Shown one piece after another: positions 1 to 7,001 of a stretch of DNA of 10,504 nt. The DNA lies in NCBI GenBank assembly GCA_947589175.1, contig CANPZR010000071.1, positions 1 through 10,504 on the forward strand. Direction: 5' to 3'. This stretch comes from an uncultured Lachnospiraceae bacterium. GTDB lineage: Bacteria > Bacillota > Clostridia > Lachnospirales > Lachnospiraceae. Both the position numbers and the translations under genes were made by a program. The first letter of the stretch is position 1; each line of letters starts with the position of its first letter. The notes under the pieces were generated by a model, which was given only the letters and a program-made list of their open reading frames with translations, made no database searches and had not been told where the DNA came from.

Positions 1-8
1 CCGAATAC

Positions 9-37
9 TTGCGGACACTGGCAAGTTATGGTATACT
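9..37 (+). promoter_or_regulatory. Probable sigma-A promoter for the PutP-like symporter gene
   Basis: A -10 hexamer TATACT (32-37) is preceded by an extended -10 TG at 29-30. A -35-like TTGCGG (9-14) lies exactly 17 bp upstream of the -10. The match at -35 is partial, but the extended -10 compensates. It lies 36 nt ahead of the symporter start, so it would give a short A-rich leader carrying the ribosome site. The call rests on motif reading only. Confidence 0.6.
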
Positions 38-73
38 AAAGCGCGAACAAAAAAGAAAAGGGAGGATATTTTT

Positions 74-1606
74 ATGTCCGGAAGTTCCATTGCGGTAATT
101 ATCGCATTTGTGTGTTATTTGTTATTGATGATCGGAATCGGCGTCATGTCCATGAAAAAGACGAAGAATACCGAGGATTATTTTTTGGGAGGCCGCGGGC
201 TGAACAGCTGGGTGGCGGCGCTGTCGGCGCAGGCGTCCGACATGAGCGGATGGCTGCTCATGGGCCTGCCGGGTTCCATCTATGTGGGCGGAACCGGAAG
301 GGCGTGGATTGCCATTGGTCTGTTTATCGGTACAGTGCTCAACTGGCTTCTGATTTCTAAGAGGCTCCGCCGCTACACGATTGTGGCGAACAACTCTCTG
401 ACGCTGCCGGAGTTTTTTCAGAATCGTTTTCACGATAAGAAAAAGATTCTTTTGGGAATCTCCTCTGCCGTGATTGTCATATTCTTTCTGGTGTACACGG
501 CGTCGGCGCTGGCGTCCGGCGGAAAGCTGTTCAACACGGTATTCGGCATTGATTACCACATCGCGCTTCTCATCGGCGCGGCCGTAATTCTCATCTACAC
601 ATTCCTGGGAGGATTTCTGGCGGTGTGCACCACGGACTTCATCCAGGGAACGCTGATGCTGATCGGCCTTATGATCGTGCCGATTATTGCCTGGGCTACC
701 GTCAGCGGCGATGTGTCCGGCGCGCTGAGTGCGTCCGGCATTGTGAATACGGAAAATTACATGAGTTTATTCTACGCGAATGGAGAGCCCTATACCTTTG
801 TGCAGATTCTCTCCGATGTGGCGTGGGGACTCGGATACTGCGGCATGCCGCACATTCTGGTTCGGTTTATGGCAGTCAAGAGCGAGAAGGAACTGAAAAA
901 ATCCAGCGCGATCGCCATTATCTGGGTTGCCATTTCCCTGTTTGCCGCCTGCGTGATCGGCGTGATCGGAAGGGCCTTCCTGTCGCCGGTGCTCGACGAG
1001 GTGGCGTCGGAAACTGTATTTATCGCTATGATCAAGCAGATTTTTTCCGGCAATTTCCTCTTGATTTTCATCGGGGGACTGTTCCTGTGCGGAATCCTGG
1101 CGGCTGTTATGTCCACGGCGGACTCGCAGCTTCTGGTGTGCGCGTCCTCTGTCTCCAAGGATATCTTTAAAAATATTTTGAAGCCGAAAGCGTCGGACGA
1201 CAAGGTGTTAAAGGTGAGCCGCTGTACGGTGCTGTGCGTGGCCGTGCTGGCGTTTTTGATCGCGTGGAACCCGGAGAGCAGTATTATGGATCTGGTGTCG
1301 GACGCGTGGGCCGGACTTGGCTCCGCCTTCGGACCGCTCGTGGTGTGCGCCCTGTTCTGGAAGCGCACGAACCTTCCGGGAGCCGTTGCGGGCATTATCT
1401 CCGGCGGACTTTTCGTTATCATTTGGGACTACCTGCCCATCGTAAACGGACAGACGCCCTACGCGGCGACGGGAATTTACTCCCTGCTGCTGGGATTCTT
1501 TATCAGCCTGATCTGTATCGTGGTCGTGAGCCTTATGACCAAGGCGCCGGACGAGGGTGTGCTGAAGGATTTTGAGGCGGTCAATAATTATGTCGATCAA
1601 CAGTAA
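74..1606 (+). CDS. putP: Sodium/proline symporter (PutP, SSS family)
   Basis: Predicted Na+-coupled proline uptake protein of the sodium:solute symporter family, located in the cytoplasmic membrane. Its 510 residues are close to the usual PutP length (about 500), and hydrophobic segments run along the whole chain, as in the 12-13 helix LeuT-like fold. The N-terminal region is diagnostic: a YFLGGRGL motif (residues 36-43) followed by SAQASDMSGWLLMGLPG (51-67). Asp56 there corresponds to the Na+-site Asp55 of E. coli PutP. A TFLGGFLAV segment near residue 180 also matches PutP. ATG at 74 follows a GGGAGG ribosome site (60-65) at good spacing, and a promoter lies just upstream. The next gene starts 72 bp later on the same strand. 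No proline-catabolism gene is nearby, so the role is probably nutrient or osmolyte uptake. Substrate specificity within SSS is by similarity only, but the match is close. Confidence 0.93.
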   Translation: MSGSSIAVIIAFVCYLLLMIGIGVMSMKKTKNTEDYFLGGRGLNSWVAALSAQASDMSGWLLMGLPGSIYVGGTGRAWIAIGLFIGTVLNWLLISKRLRRYTIVANNSLTLPEFFQNRFHDKKKILLGISSAVIVIFFLVYTASALASGGKLFNTVFGIDYHIALLIGAAVILIYTFLGGFLAVCTTDFIQGTLMLIGLMIVPIIAWATVSGDVSGALSASGIVNTENYMSLFYANGEPYTFVQILSDVAWGLGYCGMPHILVRFMAVKSEKELKKSSAIAIIWVAISLFAACVIGVIGRAFLSPVLDEVASETVFIAMIKQIFSGNFLLIFIGGLFLCGILAAVMSTADSQLLVCASSVSKDIFKNILKPKASDDKVLKVSRCTVLCVAVLAFLIAWNPESSIMDLVSDAWAGLGSAFGPLVVCALFWKRTNLPGAVAGIISGGLFVIIWDYLPIVNGQTPYAATGIYSLLLGFFISLICIVVVSLMTKAPDEGVLKDFEAVNNYVDQQ

Positions 1607-1636
1607 AAAATAGACTGCGTAAAATGATTCGTTAAA

Positions 1637-1652
1637 GCGATTGTTAAATCGC
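1637..1652 (+). other. Small hairpin between symporter and phosphorylase genes
   Basis: A perfect 6-bp inverted repeat, GCGATT / AATCGC, surrounds a GTTA loop. No T-run follows, so it is not a convincing intrinsic terminator. It may be a weak RNA structure in the 72-nt intergenic space or chance. Confidence 0.25.
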
Positions 1653-1678
1653 ATGAAAATAAGGATGTGGAGTAAAAT

Positions 1679-3076
1679 ATGAATGAACGTATGAGTGAAC
1701 GTTTTGTGGATCTGATCCAGCGAAAGCGGGATGGGGGCCGTCTGGCCCCCCATGAAATCCGGGATATGATCGGCCGCTATACCGGGGGGCAGATTCCGGA
1801 TTATCAGATGTCGGCCATGCTCATGGCAATCTGCTTTCAGGGCATGGATGATGAGGAGCTGACCGCCCTCACAATGGCCATGCGCGATTCCGGGGACATG
1901 GTGGATCTGTCGCCTCTGCCCGGCGTCAAGGTGGATAAGCACTCCACCGGCGGCGTGGGGGACAAGACGACGCTGATTGTGGCGCCTATCGTGGCGGCCT
2001 GCGGGGTTCCGGTGGCGAAAATGAGCGGTCGAGGCCTTGGATTTACCGGCGGAACGATTGACAAGCTGGAGTCCATTCCGGGATTTCGGACCGACCTGAC
2101 GAGGGAAGAATTTTTCTGCGCGGTGGAGAAAAACGGCCTGTGCGTGACCGGTCAGTCCGGGGAACTCGCCCCGGCGGATAAAATGCTGTACGCCCTGCGG
2201 GATGTGACTGCCACGGTGAGCAGTATTCCGCTGATCGCCGCGTCCATTATGAGTAAGAAGCTGGCGGCGGGCAGCGACAAGATTCTTCTGGAGGTCACGA
2301 CCGGCAGCGGCGCGCTGATTCAGGATCCGGAGGGGTCCAGAGAACTGGCCCGGCGGATGTGCGCCATCGGACGGGGAGCCGGGAAGGAGACCGTGGCGAT
2401 GATTACCAGCATGGATGAGCCGCTGGGGTACGCCATAGGGAATAATCTGGAGGTAATCGAGGCGATTGAGGTCCTTCGGGGCGGCGGGCCGGAAGATGTA
2501 AAGGAGGTCTGCTTGGCGCTGGCGGGCATGATGATCGCCCTGGGGCAAGATGGAGCAGCCCCGACTGGCAATTCCTATGAATATGATGCCAAAGGATATA
2601 ATCCTTCAGAATACAATTCTTTTGAGAAAGATTTATTTTTAAAGGGGAAAGAGCGCGCGAGAGAAGCGCTGGAGAGCGGCGCAGCCTTTGAAAAATTCAA
2701 GGCCATGGCAGCAGCCCAGGGAGGCGACGTCTCCTATATTGAGGACACGGAGAAATTTGAAAAAGCGACTGTTTCCGGGGAGCTTACCGCGGAAAAAAGC
2801 GGATATCTGTCCCGCTTTGACACCGCCGGAATCGGCGTCACCGCCTCGCTGTTGGGGGCGGGACGGGAGACGAAGGACAGCGCGATTGATTTTTCCGCCG
2901 GAATTCGGTTGAAGAAAAAACAGGGAGAGCGGGTGGAACAGGGCGAGGCGATTGCCGTTCTGTACACGTCCGGGCAGCTAAAACTTGCGCAGGCATTGGA
3001 GCATATGAGGGGCTGCGTTGAGATTTCCGGGCAGAAGCCCGCGCCGATCCAGTTGATACAGGATATCATCAGATAA
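1679..3076 (+). CDS. pdp: Pyrimidine-nucleoside phosphorylase with an AT-rich insertion
   Basis: Predicted cytosolic enzyme that splits uridine or (deoxy)thymidine with phosphate into base plus (deoxy)ribose-1-phosphate, for pyrimidine salvage. The family signature SGRGLGFTGGTIDKLE is at residues 116-131, and the phosphate-loop region KHSTGGVGDKT at 87-97. His88, Arg174, Ser189 and Lys193 align with E. coli thymidine phosphorylase H85, R171, S186 and K190, so the site looks intact. The C-terminal domain, with a GAGRETKD motif near residue 400, is present. Length is 465 residues against about 435-440 in the family. The excess sits around residues 295-322, a Tyr/Asn-rich stretch replacing a short loop and encoded by unusually AT-rich DNA. 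ATG at 1679 follows a GGAG ribosome site. It could share transcripts with the upstream symporter gene. PyNP versus strict thymidine phosphorylase cannot be settled by eye; Firmicute context favours PyNP. Confidence 0.93.
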   Translation: MNERMSERFVDLIQRKRDGGRLAPHEIRDMIGRYTGGQIPDYQMSAMLMAICFQGMDDEELTALTMAMRDSGDMVDLSPLPGVKVDKHSTGGVGDKTTLIVAPIVAACGVPVAKMSGRGLGFTGGTIDKLESIPGFRTDLTREEFFCAVEKNGLCVTGQSGELAPADKMLYALRDVTATVSSIPLIAASIMSKKLAAGSDKILLEVTTGSGALIQDPEGSRELARRMCAIGRGAGKETVAMITSMDEPLGYAIGNNLEVIEAIEVLRGGGPEDVKEVCLALAGMMIALGQDGAAPTGNSYEYDAKGYNPSEYNSFEKDLFLKGKERAREALESGAAFEKFKAMAAAQGGDVSYIEDTEKFEKATVSGELTAEKSGYLSRFDTAGIGVTASLLGAGRETKDSAIDFSAGIRLKKKQGERVEQGEAIAVLYTSGQLKLAQALEHMRGCVEISGQKPAPIQLIQDIIR

Positions 3077-3098
3077 AAAGAGAAGTTCGCAATGTCAT

Positions 3099-3122
3099 GG
3101 GGGCAAAATATCGTTTGCCCCC
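3099..3122 (+). terminator. GC-rich hairpin after the phosphorylase gene
   Basis: A perfect 9-bp inverted repeat, GGGGGCAAA (3099-3107) and TTTGCCCCC (3114-3122), surrounds a 6-nt loop and lies 23 nt past the phosphorylase stop. The stem is strong enough to terminate, but AATATCATGG follows instead of a T-run. It is therefore either a weak or factor-assisted terminator, or an RNA-stability element. It separates the phosphorylase from the glycosyltransferase, supporting separate transcription units. Confidence 0.45.
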
Positions 3123-3163
3123 AATATCATGGTTTAACATTTATTTGGATGGAGGTATAGAGA

Positions 3164-4180
3164 ATGAAACTATTGACAGTAGCAATTCCCTGCTATAATT
3201 CGCAGGACTATATGGAGCACGCGGCGGAGACGGCGCTGGCGGGCGGCGAGGACGTGGAAATCCTCTTGATAGACGACGGCTCCACGGACGAGACAGGGGC
3301 GATCGCGGACCGGCTGCAGACCGAACATCCCACGATTATCCGGGTCATTCATCAGGAGAACGGCGGCCACGGAAGCGCGGTAAACACGGGACTTGCCGAG
3401 GCGACGGGCATTTATTTCAAGGTGCTGGACAGCGACGACTGGTTTGACGGGGACTCCTTTCAGAAAATATTGGAGGTGCTCCGGGGATTTGTCCACGACG
3501 GGAACGGCGTGGATATGCTGCTCTCCAATTACGTCTATGAAAAGCCCAGCCTGCGCAAGCACAAGGCAATCCGGTATGACGGGGTATTTCCCGAAGAAAA
3601 AGTATTTACATGGAATGAGGTGAAGCGGTTCAAGGCGAGCCAGAACATTCTTATGCACTCCGTAATCTATCGGACCAAAATGCTCCGGGAATGCGGTCTG
3701 AAGCTGCCGGAACACACGTTTTATGTGGACAATATTTTTGTTTACAATCCCCTTCCCTTTGTAAAAAGCATGTACTACGTCAACACCGACCTGTACCGCT
3801 ATTTCATCGGAAGGGAGGACCAGTCCGTCAACGAACAGGTCATGATCGGCAGAATCGACCAGCAGATCAAGGTCAACAAGCTGATGATCGACGCCTACGA
3901 TCTGACAAAAATCAAAAATAAAAAACTGCGCCACTACATGGTCAAATATCTCACGATGATGATGACCGTCAGCTCCGTATTTCTCATTAAAGAGGGCACG
4001 GAGGAGAGCCTCGCCAAGAGGGAGGAGCTGTGGGAGTATCTGAAAAATCAGAACAAGGGCATGTACCGGATGGTCAATAAAATGGCCCTCAGCAAGCCCA
4101 TGCAGATTCGGAACCGGGCGGGGCGGAAAATCGTCGTCTGGGGATATTCCCTCTCCCAGAAAATTTATGGATTTAATTAA
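3164..4180 (+). CDS. Family 2 glycosyltransferase (GT-A fold)
   Basis: Predicted inverting transferase that uses a nucleotide-sugar donor, probably for a surface polysaccharide or cell-envelope glycan; acceptor and sugar are unknown. The N-terminal GT2 domain opens with LTVAIPCYN (residues 4-12). The nucleotide-binding IDDGSTDET lies at 36-44, an NGGHGSAVNTGL motif at 66-77, and the metal-binding DXD as LDSDDW at 88-93. A likely catalytic acidic segment EHTFYVDN lies at 183-190, followed by IGREDQSV (215-222), as in EpsJ/WcaA-type enzymes. There is no evident transmembrane segment, so it probably acts at the inner face of the membrane. The 338-residue length is normal. ATG at 3164 follows a clear GGAGG (3151-3155 region). 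No other glycan genes surround it, so it looks like a lone transferase. Its 3' end converges on the agrC-like gene with only 12 bp between stop codons. Confidence 0.88.
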   Translation: MKLLTVAIPCYNSQDYMEHAAETALAGGEDVEILLIDDGSTDETGAIADRLQTEHPTIIRVIHQENGGHGSAVNTGLAEATGIYFKVLDSDDWFDGDSFQKILEVLRGFVHDGNGVDMLLSNYVYEKPSLRKHKAIRYDGVFPEEKVFTWNEVKRFKASQNILMHSVIYRTKMLRECGLKLPEHTFYVDNIFVYNPLPFVKSMYYVNTDLYRYFIGREDQSVNEQVMIGRIDQQIKVNKLMIDAYDLTKIKNKKLRHYMVKYLTMMMTVSSVFLIKEGTEESLAKREELWEYLKNQNKGMYRMVNKMALSKPMQIRNRAGRKIVVWGYSLSQKIYGFN

Positions 4181-4192
4181 TGTCGGCACAAG

Positions 4193-5488
4193 CTAGAACG
4201 AGATTACCGTATGAAATTCCCGCCGTTCTTTTTTGTAATACATGGTCATGTTTCCATTGTGCTTTTCCACGACCCGTTCAATGCTTTTGACGCCGATTCC
4301 ATGAAATCCTTTGCTCTTCTTGTGAGATACCAGCTTGCCGGTCACCGGATCAAAGGGATCGTCGCGGCATGTATTGAACAGGGCGAGCACAATGGGCGAA
4401 TCGTCGTGGGGCCTGGTAACGGACAGTTCGATGTAGCTGTTGGGAATCCCGGAGGCCGCCTCCAGGGAATTGTCCAGAAGATTGCAGAAAAGCGCCGCAA
4501 TATCCTCATAGGGAAAATCAGACAGCAGGCCGCTTCGTATATCAATGTGGAACTTGATATACCGTTCCTGGCATATCTGGAGGTATCGGGACAGGACGGC
4601 GTTCAGCTGCTCATTGTCGCAAAGGCGGACAGGAGAGGCCAGGCCGGAGAAGTGAGAGAGATGTTCAATATAAGAAGCAATTCTATCCTGCTCTCCCCAG
4701 CTGTTTAAGTCGGCGATTGTCTGCAGATGCTTATTGATATCGTGAATGAGTATCCTGTGCGCCTTATCCTGTTTGAGCAGCAGGCTGTAATACGATATGA
4801 GGTCGTATTCTTTTTGAAATTGTATCTGGAGACGGGTATTTTCAATCGCATGGCGCTGATTCTGGTCATACAGCCAGAAAACCAGAATGTTGATAATGAG
4901 AATAATAATGCTGCTGACAGATATCATGCTGCTGACCCGCGTCGGCAGTGTGCATGTCAGCCATATAGCGCTAAATGTCCAGAAAATAAAAACGGACAAA
5001 AGAGGGATGGCGATCAGGAGCAGGGTTCTCCACTGAAACGGCGCGGATTGTCCCGGCCTTTTGAAAAAATGGAGAATAATCTGCAGGATCAGGAAATAAA
5101 AAAGTTTGCTGAACGCGGCAGACAGGATTACGTGAGGAGTTGAAACGTGGTTTATGTAAAGGCTCGTCATAACGGATGTATTGAGTCCCACTACCATATA
5201 ATCGCATAGCGTCATTATAATGGCAATAAAACACGCGTGAAAAAGTGAAATATGCCATTTCAGGCGGCACAGCCACAGTCCCGCAATAAAGTTGGCGAGA
5301 ATAAAAAGCAGGGTGTTGAGCCAGATGATTTCTGCCTGCGAGACGATAAACGGAACCGCATAAAGAGCGAGCATTCCCGGAAGGGCGGGAAGCGCATTTT
5401 TATCAGAAAAAAACAAATGGGTATAATATTCCCATGCAATCAGAGCTTCCAAAATATATATGACAAGAAAAAATATAAATAATTCCAT
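4193..5488 (-). CDS. agrC: AgrC-like sensor histidine kinase (GHKL ATPase)
   Basis: Predicted membrane receptor kinase for a peptide pheromone, which would phosphorylate the neighbouring LytTR regulator. The numbering here runs from an alternative GTG at 5497. The first ~210 residues hold about six or seven hydrophobic helices, as in AgrC-type sensors. A linker helix follows, then the phospho-acceptor motif HDINKHLQ with His252. The C-terminal GHKL domain carries the N box CNLLDNSLEAA (Asn343) and G box GIGVKS (400-405). It ends on KHNGNM and a terminal VISF strand, typical of the AgrC subfamily. The GTG at 5497 would overlap the agrA-like stop by 4 nt. I prefer ATG at 5488 because AAGGTG sits 7 nt upstream of it. 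Coupled translation after the agrA-like gene is likely. The ligand is unknown, and no agrD gene is recognisable in the window. Family assignment is firm; specific orthology to S. aureus AgrC is not implied. Confidence 0.9.
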   Translation of the reverse strand: MELFIFFLVIYILEALIAWEYYTHLFFSDKNALPALPGMLALYAVPFIVSQAEIIWLNTLLFILANFIAGLWLCRLKWHISLFHACFIAIIMTLCDYMVVGLNTSVMTSLYINHVSTPHVILSAAFSKLFYFLILQIILHFFKRPGQSAPFQWRTLLLIAIPLLSVFIFWTFSAIWLTCTLPTRVSSMISVSSIIILIINILVFWLYDQNQRHAIENTRLQIQFQKEYDLISYYSLLLKQDKAHRILIHDINKHLQTIADLNSWGEQDRIASYIEHLSHFSGLASPVRLCDNEQLNAVLSRYLQICQERYIKFHIDIRSGLLSDFPYEDIAALFCNLLDNSLEAASGIPNSYIELSVTRPHDDSPIVLALFNTCRDDPFDPVTGKLVSHKKSKGFHGIGVKSIERVVEKHNGNMTMYYKKERREFHTVISF

Positions 5489-5493
5489 CTGAA

Positions 5494-6207
5494 TCACCTT
5501 GTACTTTCTAAATACAATAAATATGAATTTTTAAATTCCGCAAATTTCCTGCGTGACAGATACGCATGAAATCTGCCGTGGCAGAGAGAGATTTCCGAGC
5601 GGTTGAAATCTGTGATGTGCCTCAGGTTTACAATAAAACACCGATGGCTGTTGAAAAAACAGCCGCAGTGCAGCGTCAGCGTCTGGATCCAGTGCCGCAT
5701 CGCCTGCATGGATTTAATATCCTGATATAAGGTGTGTACAATAGTATCATGGCCATGGGACTCCACGCTCACAATATCGGATGTAGATACGGCATGGAAG
5801 CCATCGGCGGATTCAATCATAATCCGGGAAGAAAAGCTGTTATACAGCTCCAGCGCGTCGTCCAGATTCAGAAACAGGCGCTGTTTGTCCAGCGGTTTGG
5901 ATAAATAGCGGAACACACGAAACCGCATGGCTTCATCCAGATATTCCAAATAGGACGTCACGACAAAAATAATGATATCTTTGTCCTTCCGCTTCAGCGC
6001 TTTTCCCACGCAAACTCCATCCAGTCCCGGCATTTCCATGTCCAAAAATACAATATCCTTCGTCTCTGGATCGGAGAGGAGAGCCTCTCCGTTTTCAAAC
6101 AGGGCAATATTTTCTATTTTCAGCTTCTTTTCCGCAAAATATTCCGTAACATAAGACCGAATCTTCTCAATATCCAGCGGGTTGTCGTCGCATATGGCAA
6201 TTCTCAT
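5494..6207 (-). CDS. agrA: AgrA-like LytTR response regulator
   Basis: Predicted cytoplasmic DNA-binding regulator activated by the adjacent AgrC-like kinase. The receiver domain (residues 1-~118) has the acidic pair Asp7/Asp8, phospho-acceptor Asp56 in FLDMEMPGLDG, Thr84, and Lys104 in LSKPLD, so all expected residues are present. Residues ~130-233 form a LytTR DNA-binding domain, shown by the central CFFNSHRCFIVNLRHI (182-197) and terminal FKNSYLLYL. This domain binds paired direct repeats in the major groove. ATG at 6207 is preceded by a GAGGA ribosome site on the - strand (about 6214-6220). It is the first gene of a two-gene operon, and its TGA stop overlaps an alternative GTG of the kinase gene. 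Likely targets are the ATTCGTG repeats in the adjacent divergent gap. The 237-residue length is normal. Confidence 0.93.
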   Translation of the reverse strand: MRIAICDDNPLDIEKIRSYVTEYFAEKKLKIENIALFENGEALLSDPETKDIVFLDMEMPGLDGVCVGKALKRKDKDIIIFVVTSYLEYLDEAMRFRVFRYLSKPLDKQRLFLNLDDALELYNSFSSRIMIESADGFHAVSTSDIVSVESHGHDTIVHTLYQDIKSMQAMRHWIQTLTLHCGCFFNSHRCFIVNLRHITDFNRSEISLCHGRFHAYLSRRKFAEFKNSYLLYLESTR

Positions 6208-6254
6208 GTTTATATCCTCATTTCTTTTTCAATATGGCATACAAATATAATTAT

Positions 6255-6282
6255 ATTATAGCAAGTCTAATTTTTTTGACAA
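6255..6282 (-). promoter_or_regulatory. Promoter for the agrA-agrC operon
   Basis: Read on the - strand, TTGTCA (-35, 6282-6277) is separated by 16 bp from a perfect TATAAT (-10, 6260-6255). This gives a leader of about 40 nt before the agrA-like start. The -35 lies in the palindromic TTGACAA, so the same bases read TTGACA on the + strand. The proximity of the AgrA-type repeats (starting at 6296) suggests this promoter may also be autoregulated. Confidence 0.6.
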
Positions 6283-6295
6283 GGTTTTAGTGACC

Positions 6296-6325
6296 ATTCG
6301 TGCAGGATTCGTGTCATTTCGTGCA
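6296..6325 (+). promoter_or_regulatory. Three phased direct repeats, probable LytTR (AgrA) binding site
   Basis: Three near-identical 9-mers occur in tandem: ATTCGTGCA (6296-6304), ATTCGTGTC (6307-6315) and TTTCGTGCA (6317-6325). Their starts are 11 and 10 bp apart, one helical turn, so all face the same side of the DNA. Tandem ~9-bp direct repeats close to one or two turns apart are the known form of LytTR operators. They lie between the agrA-like gene and the agrB-like gene, where an AgrA operator is expected. They take the place of a -35 box for the rightward promoter, typical of an activator-dependent start. The exact consensus of this regulator is unknown, so assignment is by position and architecture. 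Confidence 0.65.
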
Positions 6326-6331
6326 AAACGG

Positions 6332-6339
6332 TAGATTAT
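6332..6339 (+). promoter_or_regulatory. Candidate -10 for the agrB-like gene
   Basis: TAGATTAT contains TAGATT (6332-6337), 4/6 to the TATAAT consensus, 6 bp past the third repeat. No -35 consensus lies at the right distance; the ATTCGTG repeats occupy that position. This would start transcription near 6345, about 35 nt before the agrB-like ATG. Confidence 0.4.
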
Positions 6340-6378
6340 TAAAAAATTTTTTGTTAGGATGGTTATGCGGTTCACTGC

Positions 6379-6846
6379 ATGTTTTTAAATATATCCCCAT
6401 TCGTTCTGGCGGGAATTATGGGATTGTTTACAAAAACTGTCTTGGAAAGCCTGCTGTTCATTTTGCCATTTTGTCTGATGAGAAAATTCAGCGGCGGATT
6501 TCATGCAAAACAGGAATGGCAGTGTTTAATCGGTTCCTGTCTTGTGCTGGTGTTTTGCCATGCTGTGATTGTACGGATTTTGTGTGGAGTCGTCCTGCAT
6601 ATACTGCTGCTCTTGTCCGGAACCGGTCTCTCTGTATTCAGCCCGGTAGATTCTGAAAACCGGAGGTTAAGCGTGGCTGAAAAAGAGGAGTACAGGCATA
6701 AAGCGCAGTATATTGTCTGGGGCATCATCGCCGTGTACGGTCTGCTTGTATGGTCGGAACTGGATGAGTATGCGAAATGGATTGCGGCAGGTGTGATATT
6801 GACGTTCTGCCTGCAGATTCCATGTATCTGGAAGAACAAGAAGTAG
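6379..6846 (+). CDS. agrB: AgrB-like pheromone-processing peptidase, N-terminally short
   Basis: AgrB-family membrane cysteine peptidases cut and cyclise the AgrD pre-peptide. The core motif is RKFSGGFHAKQEWQC, with His42 and Cys49. They are spaced as His77/Cys84 of S. aureus AgrB (as remembered) and are the expected catalytic pair. Hydrophobic segments lie at about residues 5-33, 50-83 and 111-148. The conserved PVDSENRRLS segment (89-98) matches the family's PVEHPNKPLS-like loop. The protein has 155 residues against about 190, and the offset of the catalytic pair shows that the N-terminal 35 residues are missing. In-frame stops at 6340 and 6355 block extension, and codons between 6358 and 6379 offer no other start. 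ATG 6379 lacks a well-placed ribosome site: AGGA at 6356-6359 is 19 nt away and better suits an ATG at 6365 in another frame that stops after 7 codons. It may therefore be a decayed or inactive copy. Confidence 0.75.
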   Translation: MFLNISPFVLAGIMGLFTKTVLESLLFILPFCLMRKFSGGFHAKQEWQCLIGSCLVLVFCHAVIVRILCGVVLHILLLLSGTGLSVFSPVDSENRRLSVAEKEEYRHKAQYIVWGIIAVYGLLVWSELDEYAKWIAAGVILTFCLQIPCIWKNKK

Positions 6847-6908
6847 TTCAATACAAATAATGGTTGCCAGCATCCTGTATACAAAAAAATGAAAGGTGTG
6901 TGATAAAA

Positions 6909-6953
6909 ATGCACAGTCCAAGAGAATCCTGCAATGGAGTCAGTCAGGCGTAA
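6909..6953 (+). CDS. Possible 14-residue peptide after the agrB-like gene (doubtful)
   Basis: ATG at 6909 opens a 14-codon frame (MHSPRESCNGVSQA) in the place where agrD normally lies. An AAAGGTG ribosome-like site sits about 11 nt upstream. The frame can be extended upstream to TTG 6864 without a stop, giving a 29-residue peptide with three Cys. Neither version has the amphipathic leader, the Cys-plus-hydrophobic ring or the acidic Pro-containing tail of AgrD peptides. I list it only because it is the best small frame in the 188-nt gap. The rest of the gap (6847-7034) holds the candidate promoter and ribosome site of the next gene. Confidence 0.12.
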   Translation: MHSPRESCNGVSQA

Positions 6954-6975
6954 GGGAGCGGGAGAGCAGCAGGAA

Positions 6976-7001
6976 ATTCTTTCGTGTAGAAAGAGATTAT
7001 T
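6976..7001 (+). promoter_or_regulatory. Candidate AgrA-type half-site and -10 before the secreted-protein gene
   Basis: TTTCGTG (6980-6986) followed 7 nt later by AGATTATT (6994-7001) mirrors the agrB-like promoter. There the third repeat TTTCGTG is followed 9 nt later by the same AGATTATT (6333-6340). GCAGGA also lies just upstream in both (6969-6974 and 6302-6307). Only one clear half-site is present here, and it lies in a small TCTTTC/GAAAGA inverted repeat (6978-6994). The shared block suggests common control, but it is short. Confidence 0.35.

Noticed and set aside
1208..2548. 446-codon open frame on the - strand across the symporter end and most of the phosphorylase
   Set aside because: It runs antisense through two conserved genes and their intergenic gap, has a His/Arg/Gln-rich unstructured composition and no family resemblance. 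Its openness follows from codon bias of the + strand genes.
3170..4189. 339-codon open frame antisense to the glycosyltransferase
   Set aside because: It is an almost exact mirror of the real gene. The + strand frame has GT2 motifs and a ribosome site; this frame has neither recognisable motifs nor a ribosome site.
6294..6325. Direct repeats as a CRISPR remnant
   Set aside because: Units are only 9 bp with 1-2 bp between them, so there is no spacer. Helical phasing next to a LytTR regulator gene explains them better.
6300..6656. 118-codon frame starting at GTG 6300, overlapping the agrB-like gene, as a possible agrB N terminus by frameshift
   Set aside because: Its translation shows none of the AgrB N-terminal features, its start lies inside the direct repeats upstream of the likely promoter -10, and it has no ribosome site.
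6667..6921. 84-codon - strand frame opposite the agrB-like 3' end as a hidden small membrane protein
   Set aside because: It has a hydrophobic patch but mostly mirrors the agrB-like coding region, and I see no ribosome site or recognisable family.
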